Source: Halobacteria archaeon HArc-gm2
Lineage (GTDB): Archaea; Halobacteriota; Halobacteria; Halobacteriales; Haloarculaceae
DNA length: 64,000 nucleotides
Direction: 5' to 3'
NCBI GenBank assembly: GCA_025517465.1
Contig: JAOPKE010000002.1
Coordinates: 372,001-436,000, forward strand
Shown: positions 49,898 through 58,980 of the stretch, piece after piece
Numbering within the stretch: position 1 is the stretch's first letter
How the letters are laid out: each line of letters begins with the position of its first letter
Notes under the pieces: generated by a model
Databases searched by the model: none
What the model saw: only the letters and a program-made list of their open reading frames with translations
Told to the model about the DNA's origin: nothing
Program-made: the position numbers and the translations under genes

Positions 49898-50659
49898 TCA
49901 GTACACCTTCACGTCGTCGAACTGGCCGCCGTAGGCGACGTGGTCCGGGTGGGTGGCCGCGGTTCCCTGGAGCATGATCCGGTCGAACTTCGACCAGGTG
50001 TTCTCGTAGCCGAGGTGGCAAAACTCCAGCCCGCAGCGGAACGCGTGGAGCGGGCCGTTCCGGTGGAAGATACGCCGTGGTTCGCCGTCGCGCAGGGCGC
50101 CGACGAACGACGTCTCGTCGGTCAGCGGCCGGTCGAAACTGACCCACGCTTCGCCGACCGTCCCCCGGAGGTGGGCGTACGACGACGTGAACGTCGGGAG
50201 GCCGATCGACCGCGCCAGCTCTCGTGCGCGTTCGTTGTGGTGGGGCAGATGCTTGGGGTTGTACACCTCGAGGCCGTGGATGCGGTCCTCGTACCGGCGG
50301 ATCTGGTCCTCGGTGAGGCTCACCGTGAGAAACTCCGGGTGGGGGACCAGCACCGCGGCGTCCTGCCGGTCGAGTTCCGCCATCGTCCCCTCGAGCGTGA
50401 GAAAGTCCGGAACGGGGTCGTCGAGGCCGAGCGCGAGGACGTGACGCCGCTGTTGCCAGCTACCGGTGAACAGCTCCCGTGCCGGGACCACCGTCAACTC
50501 GTCGTCGGAGAAGCGCTCGGCGCGCTCCCGGACGTCGGGTAGCCGCGTGAAGTGCGGCGCGTAGACGAGCGCGTTCAGGCCACGCGCCTTGGCGCGCCGG
50601 ACGACGGCCTCGTCCAGGACCTTCACGTGCATGTCGACCGCGAACCCCTCGTCAGTCAC
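49898..50659 (-). CDS. PHP domain phosphoesterase-like protein
   Basis: 253 aa if started at GTG 50659 (followed by TDEGFAVDMHVKVLDEAVVR). PHP-type metal positions are partly visible: DMHVK (the usual HxH pair is reduced), LVYAPHFTRLPD, VVPARELFTG, VLVPHPEFLTV and AHLRGTVGEAW. The family includes nucleic-acid and histidinol phosphatases; activity here is uncertain because the first motif is degenerate. The start is inferred from a TATA-like gaaatcca (minus strand, about 50690); the frame is open to 50719. Confidence 0.8.
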   Translation of the reverse strand: MTDEGFAVDMHVKVLDEAVVRRAKARGLNALVYAPHFTRLPDVRERAERFSDDELTVVPARELFTGSWQQRRHVLALGLDDPVPDFLTLEGTMAELDRQDAAVLVPHPEFLTVSLTEDQIRRYEDRIHGLEVYNPKHLPHHNERARELARSIGLPTFTSSYAHLRGTVGEAWVSFDRPLTDETSFVGALRDGEPRRIFHRNGPLHAFRCGLEFCHLGYENTWSKFDRIMLQGTAATHPDHVAYGGQFDDVKVY

Positions 50660-50946
50660 GCCCACACCTACTGCCAGCCCGGTGTTATGGATTTCTATGC
50701 GCCGACGGCCCGCCACCACAGAATGTTATCAGTCGAGAGAACTATAATGGTAACAATTCTGTCTCTCTCGGAGAATAGAGAGGGGCGGTCACGTCACGGG
50801 GTTTGCGCCGGGAAGATATTAAATAATTGGAGCGTTTGTAGGATTTTTATCGCTATCAGTTCTACATCTGGTAGCGTTCGGCCCGGACGACGCGCCCCCG
50901 TGCGCGGATGACATCCCGGCCCGAATAGCTGCGGTTGTCTCAGCCC
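50660..50946. promoter_or_regulatory. divergent intergenic region with AT-rich promoter
   Basis: Contains a notably AT-rich tract (agatattaaataattgg, 50814-50830) and tttttatcg (50843-50851), plausible promoters for the downstream gene, and an inverted repeat ctctc...gagag around 50763-50782. Several in-frame stops rule out coding. The leader before the next ATG would be about 70-100 nt, longer than the leaderless norm here. Confidence 0.45.
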
Positions 50947-51513
50947 ATGATTGGATACTACGCATTCTGCCACAGGAGTGGCGCACCGCTCTCCGAGCCA
51001 ACTCACTACGACGAGGACGGACGTGCCTGGCGGTCGGTGCTCTCCGGCGACGGCGACGACGACGATAGACGGGTCGGTGAGCTAACCAACGGAGCGGTCC
51101 GTTCCACGCGGCAGGCGCTCGTCACGTACTTTCGCAGGACGCACCGCCGTCACTGCGAATTCGACGCGGAACTGTACAGGCGGGCGGCGCTCGCCATCTC
51201 GCGACTCAAACGCGCCGCGACTGGCGAGCAGGCGGCCGACCGGTACGTCTGGTACGCCCTCCAGCACCGGTTCGACGAACTCGGCTACGACGTCCAGTGG
51301 ATGCACGCCCACGCGGGACTCCGCTGTCCGGGCTGTCACGGTCGGCTGAAGTTCGACGACGACCACGACGGCGTCGTCCACGCCGAGTGCGGCACGAACT
51401 GTGACGGCACGACCGACGACCAGATGACGCGGATCCGTGAGACCGTCGCGTCGCTGTACACGGCGGCCTTCGACGGATCCGCTGCCCAGCCCGACGAGGT
51501 ACTCCAGTTCTGA
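50947..51513 (+). CDS. conserved protein with zinc-ribbon-like C-terminal region
   Basis: 188 aa from the ATG at 50947 (MIGYYAFCHRSGAPLSEPTH). The middle is Arg-rich and helical (ALVTYFRRTHRRHCEFDAEL); the C-terminal part holds cysteines able to bind zinc (LRCPGCHGRLKFDDDHDGVV then HAECGTNC). I do not know the family, though I believe similar haloarchaeal proteins exist. A TTG at 50935 could add four residues. Confidence 0.7.
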   Translation: MIGYYAFCHRSGAPLSEPTHYDEDGRAWRSVLSGDGDDDDRRVGELTNGAVRSTRQALVTYFRRTHRRHCEFDAELYRRAALAISRLKRAATGEQAADRYVWYALQHRFDELGYDVQWMHAHAGLRCPGCHGRLKFDDDHDGVVHAECGTNCDGTTDDQMTRIRETVASLYTAAFDGSAAQPDEVLQF

Positions 51514-51584
51514 TGGATCGGAGTCGCCTGGTTCGTCCGTCCGACGTCCAGCAACTGCCCCGTTACGGGTGTGAGTAACGAGGG

Positions 51585-52652
51585 ATGGCACGACAGGACT
51601 TGCGCGTCGTCGAGGTCCTCACGCTCACCCGGGCCGCCCGGGAGGAGGTCGTGGGGGTCCTCGATGCCAACGAACTGGAGTACGTCCTCACCGACGAGAG
51701 CGGCGGGGACTCCGAGATGGCGACCATCTCGTTCCCCCTCCCGACACAGACCGTCGAACACATCCAGACGAGACTGGAGGAACTCGACATCGACGACGAG
51801 CTGTACACCATCGTCATCGACCCCGAAGCGGTCGTCTCCGACCGCTTCGGCGACTCCGACGACCCTTACGACGAGGTCCGGGGCCTCGGCTACCAGGGTA
51901 TCTCCCGGAGCGAACTGATATCGACGGCGACCGACATGGTCCCCGACCGGACGATCTACCTGCTGATGACCGCCATCAGCGCCGTCGTCGCGACGGCGGG
52001 AGTCCTGTTGAACTCCCTGTCGGTGCTCGTCGGATCGATGGTCATCGCCCCGCTGATCGGGCCGCTGATGGCGACGAGCGTCGCGACGGTGCTCGACGAG
52101 CCGAACCTGTACCGCCGCAGCGTTCGATATCAGATCCAGGGCGGTGCGGTGGCGCTGGCGAGCGCCATCGGCTTCGCCACCATCGTGAAGTTCACCGACC
52201 TGGTCGATGCGGGGTTCAACGTCAGTCACCTGCTCCAGGTGAGCAGCCACACGGCCCCGAACTTCCTGCTCGTCGTCGTGGCGCTGGGCGCGGGCTTCGC
52301 CGGCGCGCTGAGCCTCTCGACGAGCGGGACCATCGACCTCGTCGGCGTGATGATCGCCGCCGCAGTGATGCCGCCCATCGGCGTCGTCGGCGTCGGCGTC
52401 GCGTGGGTGAGTCTCTCCGCGGTCGTCGGCGGCGTCGCCGTCGTCCTCATGAACGTGTTCTCGATGACGCTGGCGGCGATTATCAGCCTCTGGTACCTCG
52501 GGTATCACCCCGAGAGTATGGCCGACGTCCGGCGGGCCCGCGGGACGATGCTCGTCCGGATCTCGACGCTGGGCTGTGCCATCGTCGCGCTCGTCATCCT
52601 GCTCGCGCGAGTGACCAACAGCGGTCTGACCGAGGCCATTCCGCTGCTATGA
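51585..52652 (+). CDS. DUF389 / TIGR00341 membrane protein
   Basis: 355 aa. The N-terminal ~125 residues form an ACT-like cytosolic domain (VVEVLTLTRAAREEVVGVLD). Six hydrophobic helices follow with the DUF389 signature LNSLSVLVGSMVIAPLIGPL and later GALSLSTSGTIDLVGVMIAA. The function is not established. Its stop overlaps the start of the next gene (52649-52652), indicating coupling. Confidence 0.9.
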   Translation: MARQDLRVVEVLTLTRAAREEVVGVLDANELEYVLTDESGGDSEMATISFPLPTQTVEHIQTRLEELDIDDELYTIVIDPEAVVSDRFGDSDDPYDEVRGLGYQGISRSELISTATDMVPDRTIYLLMTAISAVVATAGVLLNSLSVLVGSMVIAPLIGPLMATSVATVLDEPNLYRRSVRYQIQGGAVALASAIGFATIVKFTDLVDAGFNVSHLLQVSSHTAPNFLLVVVALGAGFAGALSLSTSGTIDLVGVMIAAAVMPPIGVVGVGVAWVSLSAVVGGVAVVLMNVFSMTLAAIISLWYLGYHPESMADVRRARGTMLVRISTLGCAIVALVILLARVTNSGLTEAIPLL

Positions 52653-53812
52653 GCGACGACACACGCCCAGACGAGGATGCGGACGAGACGTCGGCGGCCG
52701 GCTTCCAGCGGGTCCTCGTCGACGCGATGGCCTCGACCGGCACGGTACTGTTCCTCGTGGCTCGCCTCCTGTTCGTCACCGGCCGGTTCGTCGCCGTCGG
52801 CGCCGCCATCGCCGGCGCGACGCTCGCGGACGACGGCCTCCAGGCGTCGGTGCGCCGCTGGTTCCTGCTCGACGGCAATCGCTGGGTCATCGCCGGCGGC
52901 CTGACTGCGTTCGCCTTCGTCGGCACGTTCCTGCTGTCGGCGACTGGTTTCGTCGGCGTCGCAGAGGGCGGCTTCGTGACCACCATGTTCAGCGCGTTCA
53001 TCTCCGGGCTGTTCTCGTTAGTCCCAATCGTGGTATCCGTCAACCAGCTGACGGTCTCCCGGGTCGTCGGGTCGATCTCGGAGATACAGGAGCAGATGGA
53101 CAGCGCGCGCGGGTTCCAGCGACAGGTCGCATCGATGGGTGTCGAGACGGAGATCGTCTCGACCAAGCCGGCGCCGTTCCTCGGGGCGGTCATCTCGCTG
53201 CTCCGAAACCGCGCCGAGGGGCTCCAGCGGGCCGTCGACGACGGGTCGACGGCCATGCAGACGGCCGTCGACGAGTACGTCGCGATCCTCCAGACCCAGG
53301 CCGGACACGTCGAAAAGCGGTTCGACGGCGACCGGCAGCGGCTCGGCGACCTGCTGGTGCCCATGATGGGAGACAACTACCCGCAGAACGTCCAGGACGC
53401 GCGCCGCATCGAGTCGTCCTACGCGGACGAACTGTCAGACCACGCCTGCGAACTGCTGCAGGACCTGCAGGACCTCTCGACGACGCTGGACCTGCTCCGG
53501 CAGTACTACAAGGCGATGTACATCCAGCAGGAGCTCTCCCGGCTCTCCCGGTGGATCGGCTACACCGGCATCGGCGCGTTCTTCGTGTCCATCGTGGTCG
53601 TGATGGGCTTCGCCCAGGGACAGCCCTTCGCCGGCTGGCCGCTCCTGCTGGACCTCTCCGTCAGCTTCGCCCTCGCTTCCGTGGTGCTCCCCTTCGCCGT
53701 GTTGCTCTCCTTCGTCGTGAAGATCGCGACGATCACGGCACGCACCGCTGCGCCCGGTCCCTTCACGCCGCTGCGGGAGACGCCCGCTTACGCTCGGCAC
53801 CGGGACGATTGA
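52649..53812 (+). CDS. membrane protein of unknown function, coupled to DUF389 gene
   Basis: 387 aa. There are hydrophobic segments near 30-55, 80-105, 110-135, 300-325 and 330-360. A long cytoplasmic or external helical domain lies between (SISEIQEQMDSARGFQRQVA ... LLQDLQDLSTTLDLLRQYYK), with coiled-coil character. I do not recognise the family; similar proteins appear as conserved haloarchaeal membrane proteins. The start codon overlaps the DUF389 stop, so a joint function is likely. Confidence 0.78.
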   Translation: MSDDTRPDEDADETSAAGFQRVLVDAMASTGTVLFLVARLLFVTGRFVAVGAAIAGATLADDGLQASVRRWFLLDGNRWVIAGGLTAFAFVGTFLLSATGFVGVAEGGFVTTMFSAFISGLFSLVPIVVSVNQLTVSRVVGSISEIQEQMDSARGFQRQVASMGVETEIVSTKPAPFLGAVISLLRNRAEGLQRAVDDGSTAMQTAVDEYVAILQTQAGHVEKRFDGDRQRLGDLLVPMMGDNYPQNVQDARRIESSYADELSDHACELLQDLQDLSTTLDLLRQYYKAMYIQQELSRLSRWIGYTGIGAFFVSIVVVMGFAQGQPFAGWPLLLDLSVSFALASVVLPFAVLLSFVVKIATITARTAAPGPFTPLRETPAYARHRDD

Positions 53813-53863
53813 CCGCTCGCCGACCGACGACCGACGGCTCGCTTTCCCCGCCGCTTCGAATCC

Positions 53864-54655
53864 ATGCAACTCGATCACTCTCGGTCACTCGACCGACTGG
53901 AACGACGACTGGACAGTGTACAGATACCCCCGGTTACGCTGGGGGTCCTCGCCGTCACGCTCTCTCTGTGGGTCGCCTTGCTCGCGGGCTGGGTGCCCAT
54001 GCCCATGCCCGCGGATCTCCCCATGTCCGCCCCGGGCGCGATGGAGCGCGCCGCGCTTCACGGCGGTGCCATCGGTACGTACCTGGTGATGTGGGGTGTG
54101 ATGATGGCGGCGATGATGTACCCGGCGATGCTCCCGTTCGCTCGCCGGTACGCGAGCGCGATGGAAGGCGACTGGCCGGCGCGTGCGGCGGCGCTGGCGA
54201 CGTTCTTCGCGACATACGGGCTGGTGTGGACGGCCACTGGGGCCGTCCCGCTCGCAGTGGACGCTATTGTGGACGTCCACGCGCTGGTCGTGAACGCCCC
54301 GGAGCTGGTGTACGGGTCGACGCTCGTGTTCGTCGGCTGGTACCAGCTCTCCGGGTTCAAGGGCGCGGCCCTGGACGACTGCTGTGACAGGGTCTCGGTC
54401 GACAGTCCGGCCCTCCGGACGGCAGCGGGACTGGGCCTCCGGCACGGCCGGAACTGCGTCCTGGCCACGTGGCATCTGTTCGCACTCATGGTGCTCGTCG
54501 GGTCGATGAACCACTTCTGGATGCTTGGACTGACCGGCATCCTCGTCACCGAACGGTTCCCCGTCTGTGGCCGAGAGATATCCCGGGCCGTCGGCCTCCT
54601 CGCCGCGGTCGCCGGCGTCCTGATCCTCCTGCCGGTCCCCTTCCCGTTCCTATGA
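53864..54655 (+). CDS. DUF2182 metal-binding membrane protein
   Basis: 263 aa with about seven hydrophobic helices. DUF2182 features are MWGVMMAAMMYPAMLPFARR, LVFVGWYQLSGFKGAALDDC, LGLRHGRNCVLATWHLFALM and MNHFWMLGLTGILVTER. Conserved Met, His and Cys (DDCC, GRNC, TWHLF) suggest metal binding in the membrane, possibly copper. It opens the metal/oxidase cluster; its stop overlaps the next start (54652-54655). Confidence 0.88.
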   Translation: MQLDHSRSLDRLERRLDSVQIPPVTLGVLAVTLSLWVALLAGWVPMPMPADLPMSAPGAMERAALHGGAIGTYLVMWGVMMAAMMYPAMLPFARRYASAMEGDWPARAAALATFFATYGLVWTATGAVPLAVDAIVDVHALVVNAPELVYGSTLVFVGWYQLSGFKGAALDDCCDRVSVDSPALRTAAGLGLRHGRNCVLATWHLFALMVLVGSMNHFWMLGLTGILVTERFPVCGREISRAVGLLAAVAGVLILLPVPFPFL

Positions 54656-55632
54656 CGCAGGGGTCCTCCCGGGTGTCACGCCGACAGTTCCTCGCCACCA
54701 GTGCCGCGGCCGCCGCGGTCGGCCTGGCTGGCTGCGGCTCCGACGACCAGACCAGGTACGGCTGGAACGTCGTCGAGACGCCCACGCGGAAGGGACTCAC
54801 CGACGCCGCGATGACGACCGACGGCCCCTACGCCGTCGGGGAGAGCGGCCTCGTCCTCACCCGGCGCGGCGACGAGTGGCAGACGGTCGTCCAGAACGGA
54901 CCCGACGGCTCGAACAACGGGCTCTCCGGAATGGACGTCACCGACGACGGGAAGAAGCTCTGGGTCTGCGGCTCAAGCGGCGCGCTCGGCCGCTACGACG
55001 TCGTCGCGGGCGAGATGACCGACTTCACCGCGCCCAGGCAGAAGACGAGTAGCTGGGCGGACGTGGCCGTCGACGGCCGAAGCGGTTCCGAACTCGTCTA
55101 CCTGGTCAACGGCTCCGGTGAACTGCTCCCCGGTCGCTGGAGCGGCCAGCGGATGAACTGGGCCGAGGTGACAAAGCCCACCGGTGGCGAGAGCGCCGCG
55201 GCCGTCGACACGGCCAGCGGCGTCGTCTACGTCACCGACACCGGCGGTGGCGTCTACCGACACGAAGAGAAGTCCGAGGACGGCTGGACGGCCGCCGGCA
55301 TCCGCGGCGTCGACGCCTCGCTCCGCGACGTGGCTGCAGTCGACGGCGACCTCGTCGACGTCGCCGCCGACGACGGCTCCATCTACGTCTACAACGGCTA
55401 CAACTGGCTCCAGTTGCGCGCGGGCGAACACCCACTCCACGGCATCGACAGGGACCGCCACCGCGGCCTGGCCGTCGGGAACAACGGGAGCGCCCACGCC
55501 ATCCAGGAGAACAACTGGCAGACCGAGTCGACGCCCACGACGAAGACGCTCCAGGGCTGTGCCCTGGGGAACGCCTCCCACTCCGACGTCGCGGTCGGCA
55601 ACGACGGGACGATACTCGAGCGGTTTGGGTGA
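54652..55632 (+). CDS. Tat-exported lipoprotein with propeller-like repeats
   Basis: 326 aa. The N terminus MTQGSSRVSRRQFLATSAAA has a Tat motif (SRRQFL) and a lipobox (LAGCG, Cys about 32). The mature part consists of repeated blades such as PYAVGESGLVLTRRGDEWQT, GMDVTDDGKKLWVCGSSGAL and RGLAVGNNGSAHAIQENNWQ. It should sit on the outer face of the membrane. It is clearly paralogous to the cytoplasmic-looking protein at 61813-63111. Coupled to DUF2182. Confidence 0.87.
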   Translation: MTQGSSRVSRRQFLATSAAAAAVGLAGCGSDDQTRYGWNVVETPTRKGLTDAAMTTDGPYAVGESGLVLTRRGDEWQTVVQNGPDGSNNGLSGMDVTDDGKKLWVCGSSGALGRYDVVAGEMTDFTAPRQKTSSWADVAVDGRSGSELVYLVNGSGELLPGRWSGQRMNWAEVTKPTGGESAAAVDTASGVVYVTDTGGGVYRHEEKSEDGWTAAGIRGVDASLRDVAAVDGDLVDVAADDGSIYVYNGYNWLQLRAGEHPLHGIDRDRHRGLAVGNNGSAHAIQENNWQTESTPTTKTLQGCALGNASHSDVAVGNDGTILERFG

Positions 55633-55697
55633 GCCGGACCGTCCAGGGAACTGGCAAATTCTGCCTATTTATTCCGCTCCCGCCCCTACACCGGTTG

Positions 55698-55901
55698 ATG
55701 TCGGAGTTCATACTCGAAGTCGACGGCATGACGTGCATCAACTGCGAACAACTCGTCGAAGAAGAAGTCGCGAAGCTCTACTCCGTCGACGGCGTGACGG
55801 CGAACGCGACGAAGGGTTGCGTTCGCGTCGAGGGCTCGCCCAGCGCGGTGAGCGCCGTCCAGGAGGCCATCGACGACATCGGATTCGACGTCGAACAGTA
55901 G
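55698..55901 (+). CDS. HMA-domain metallochaperone
   Basis: 67 aa, MSEFILEVDGMTCINCEQLV. A complete heavy-metal-associated fold with metal-binding MTCINC, a second-half GCVRVEGSPSAVSAVQEAID and the closing GFDVEQ. It probably carries Cu(I) or a similar soft metal in the cytosol. A TATA box (ctatttatt, about 55664-55672) lies 27 bp before the ATG, so it starts its own leaderless transcript. Confidence 0.93.
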   Translation: MSEFILEVDGMTCINCEQLVEEEVAKLYSVDGVTANATKGCVRVEGSPSAVSAVQEAIDDIGFDVEQ

Positions 55902-56011
55902 CGAGACAGACGGACGTTCTCCCGTGACGGTCAGGTTGACCCCCTCACCCGTCGCACCTCTCTCCGACGCCCACCGGGGCCGTCGGACCGCTTCAGACCA
56001 CAACGAGATTC

Positions 56012-57643
56012 ATGTACATCGAGACCCTGGCACGCGCAGTCGAACTCGTCGCCGAAATGACGTGGGACACCTGGTGGGCGCTGGTGCTTGGCCTGACCAT
56101 CTCCGGCGCCGTCGAGGTGTTCGTCAGCGAGGAGCAGTTGACCGGCCTGCTGGGCGGCGACGGCTGGCGCGAGGCGTCGATCGGTGCGGCCTTCGGCGTC
56201 GCCTCCTCCAGTTGCTCGTACTCGGCGGTCGGCACGACGAAGACGCTGTTCAAGAAGGGCGCCTCCGGGGCGGCCTCACTCGGCGCGTTCATGTTCGCCA
56301 GCACCGACCTCGTCGTCGAACTCGGTCTCGTGCTGTGGGTGCTGCTCGGCTGGCAGTTCGTCGTCGGCGAGTACCTCGGCGGCGTCGTCGCCGTGGCCGT
56401 CATGGTGCTGCTCTTCCGCCACGTCATCCCCGAGTCGTGGGTCGAGGCCGCCCGCGAGCACGTCCGCACGCACGACGAGTCGGTCTGTGCCACCTGCGAC
56501 ATGACCGTCGAGCCCGACGCCGAGGACGTCGTCGTCGAGGACGTGGACGGCCGCACCGAGTACTTCTGTTGCTCGGGCTGCCTGCAGGTGTATCGCTCGA
56601 CGGGAGACGGCGGCGCCCTCTTCTCCCGGGCCGGCTGGACGAGCGCGGCCAGCGCGACCATGAAGGACTGGGAGATGATCGGCCGGGACCTCGTCCTCGG
56701 CTTCGTTATCGCCGGCGTCGTCGGCGCCGCCGTCCCGGAGACCTGGTGGACGGCGCTGTTCGGCACCCAGGGTACCTTCGAGGGCGTCCTCCTCAACTCG
56801 ATCATCGCGGTCCTCATCGGCGTACTGACGTTCATGTGCTCCGTCGGGAACGTCCCCTTCGCGCTAGTGCTGTGGCGCAACGGGCTCCCCTTCGGCGGCG
56901 TCCTGGCGTTCATCTACGCCGACCTCATCATCCCGCCACTCGTCAATCTCTACCGGCGGTACTACGGGACCCGCATGGCCGCGACGCTGTTCGTCTCGCT
57001 GTTCCTCGCGGCGGTCGTCGCCGGCGTCGTCGTCCACTACCTGATGACCTGGGCCGGCATCGTGCCCTCTCAGGGCGTCGTCGGCGGGACCATCTCGAAC
57101 GAGTACACTACCGTCCTGAACCTGATATTCACGCCTATATTCGCGGGGCAGGTCGTGGCGACCTACGGCCGCGACGCCGTCGCGGCGAAACTGCGCGCCT
57201 GGGTCGGCGAGGTGCGCTACGTCCTCCTGCTCGCCTGGATCGGGCTCTCGCTGGGCTTCCTCGTCGTCGCCGGCGCCCTCTACTGGCTCCGCGCCCGGCT
57301 CGTCTCGGTCCACGCGTCGCTCGCGACGGCCCACCGGCGAACGGCAGCGGGATTCGACCGGCTGCTCGACCGCGTTCCCACCAGTTTCCTCCCGACTGGC
57401 GACCCGGGCGGTGACGGATCGGCGCACGAACCCGAATCCGACCGGGAGACCACTCGCCGGCGGGCGGAGTACTACGCCTGGCTGGTCGTGCTCGGAGTCT
57501 CGCGAGTCGCCCGGGCCGTCTGGCGAGCGGTGGTCGCGGTCGGGACCGGAATCCAGCGCCTCGCCGCGACCGCGTGGTCGCTGGTCCGCGCCGGCGCGAG
57601 CGCCATCCGCCGGGCCTGGTTCCGCGTGCGGTCGTGGCGATGA
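56012..57643 (+). CDS. permease (DUF318/YraQ, SO_0444-like) with inserted Cys-rich metal domain
   Basis: 543 aa. Permease core: about ten hydrophobic helices in two blocks (SSSCSYSAVGTTKTLFKKGA and TFMCSVGNVPFALVLWRNGL are the paired signatures). Between the blocks, about residues 155-195, lies a TRASH/YHS-like metal site: CATCDMTVEPDAEDVVVEDV then EYFCCSGCLQVYRS. A basic, amphipathic C-terminal extension follows (WRAVVAVGTGIQRLAATAWS). Relatives export Cu or Zn. Its stop overlaps the next start (57640-57643). Confidence 0.86.
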   Translation: MYIETLARAVELVAEMTWDTWWALVLGLTISGAVEVFVSEEQLTGLLGGDGWREASIGAAFGVASSSCSYSAVGTTKTLFKKGASGAASLGAFMFASTDLVVELGLVLWVLLGWQFVVGEYLGGVVAVAVMVLLFRHVIPESWVEAAREHVRTHDESVCATCDMTVEPDAEDVVVEDVDGRTEYFCCSGCLQVYRSTGDGGALFSRAGWTSAASATMKDWEMIGRDLVLGFVIAGVVGAAVPETWWTALFGTQGTFEGVLLNSIIAVLIGVLTFMCSVGNVPFALVLWRNGLPFGGVLAFIYADLIIPPLVNLYRRYYGTRMAATLFVSLFLAAVVAGVVVHYLMTWAGIVPSQGVVGGTISNEYTTVLNLIFTPIFAGQVVATYGRDAVAAKLRAWVGEVRYVLLLAWIGLSLGFLVVAGALYWLRARLVSVHASLATAHRRTAAGFDRLLDRVPTSFLPTGDPGGDGSAHEPESDRETTRRRAEYYAWLVVLGVSRVARAVWRAVVAVGTGIQRLAATAWSLVRAGASAIRRAWFRVRSWR

Positions 57644-58953
57644 CGGACGGATCCGACCGCCACACCGACGTCGAGAACCTGGAGACGGCAGGGCCGCTCC
57701 CCGAACCCGGTCGCGGTGACGACGCCAGTCCGACAGTACCTGCCCGGAACCCACGGGATGACGGCGACGAGCCACGGACGCCGGATGCGTCGCACTTCGT
57801 CGCCGTGCTGGCGTCCACAACTGGCTTCGAGGCGGCGGTGTGGGTCCTCCTCCGCTACGTCCCGGAATACCTCCAGGCGACGGGCGTCGGCGCCCCGGCC
57901 ATCGGGGCGTTCGGGACGTTCTGGCTCGCCGCTCGCTGGTTCGGTCGCGGCCGGAACGCGCCGGCCCGCTGGCGGGTCATCGCCGGCGCCGCGGCGGCGG
58001 CCGTCGGCCTCTCGCTGTGGGCGCTCATCCCGGAACTCGTCGCCGGCTCCGCGGTGACCGCCTGGCTGCTGGTCGCGGCCGGTGGCGTCGGCGTCGCCGC
58101 CTGGGCCCACGCCGGCCCGGACGGCCCCGTCGGGCAGTGGTCCCTCGACGACGGGGACGGCACCGCGACGCCGGACCGGGCGGGCTGGGCGCTGGCCGCG
58201 CTGGCTCCGTCCGTCGCGATATTCGCGCTGGCCCGCTCGTTCCAGGCCGGCTATCGCGTCTCGCTGGCGCTCGCCGCCGCGCTCGGGCTGACCGTCGCGG
58301 TGCTCTGGGCGGCCGGCGGCCTGGACGTCTCGCCACCTGGCAGGTCGTCCAGTCGCCCACGACGGCGGGCCTCCCTCGGCGACGTCGTCGGGCGGTTCGG
58401 CCTGACGACCGTCTCGCTGTTCGTCGTCGTCGCCGTCACCTCGCTCCCCGACCTGTCCGTCGTCGTCCTCGGCCGCCGACTCGCGCCGGCGGCGACGTTC
58501 GGCCTCTTCCTCGCAGCCGAACTGGTCACGGGGGCCGCCGTCGCCCGCGTGGGCCCGCGCGTCGTCGACGCCGTCGGGGTCCGCGCGGCGACGGCGTACG
58601 CCAGCGTCGCCGCGGCCGCCTTCCCGCTCCTGGTCGTCACCGCGCCCGCCAGCCCGCTGGTGTTCGGCGCGCTCTTCGCCGTTTACGGGTCGCGGTCGCT
58701 CGGCCGGGTCGCCCGGGAACGCGCCGAAGCGCTTCCCGAACCGGCCGAGGCGCTCCCTGCCCGAGCCGGGGCCGACCGCGACGACTCTGCCCCGGACAGG
58801 CGGGAACTCCTCGTGGCGACGGCCCCGCTGCTGGGTGGCGTCCTCTACGCCGTCAACCCGGTCCTCGCGTTCGGGGCCGCCACGGCCATCGGCGCCGTCG
58901 GTGGCTGGGAACGCGTCCGTGCCGTCGACGCCGACGCTTCCGCAGACCGATGA
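57640..58953 (+). CDS. MFS-like membrane protein
   Basis: 437 aa. A hydrophilic N terminus (~45 aa) is followed by ten to twelve hydrophobic segments (SHFVAVLASTTGFEAAVWVL ... VGAPAIGAFGTFWLAARWFG). Ala/Val/Leu-rich helices separated by Arg-rich loops are consistent with a diverged MFS transporter, but no substrate motif is visible. It is translationally coupled to the metal permease and 27 bp before the oxidase gene. Confidence 0.72.
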   Translation: MTDGSDRHTDVENLETAGPLPEPGRGDDASPTVPARNPRDDGDEPRTPDASHFVAVLASTTGFEAAVWVLLRYVPEYLQATGVGAPAIGAFGTFWLAARWFGRGRNAPARWRVIAGAAAAAVGLSLWALIPELVAGSAVTAWLLVAAGGVGVAAWAHAGPDGPVGQWSLDDGDGTATPDRAGWALAALAPSVAIFALARSFQAGYRVSLALAAALGLTVAVLWAAGGLDVSPPGRSSSRPRRRASLGDVVGRFGLTTVSLFVVVAVTSLPDLSVVVLGRRLAPAATFGLFLAAELVTGAAVARVGPRVVDAVGVRAATAYASVAAAAFPLLVVTAPASPLVFGALFAVYGSRSLGRVARERAEALPEPAEALPARAGADRDDSAPDRRELLVATAPLLGGVLYAVNPVLAFGAATAIGAVGGWERVRAVDADASADR

Positions 58954-58980
58954 CGAACGCCGTGACACCACCTCAGATCC

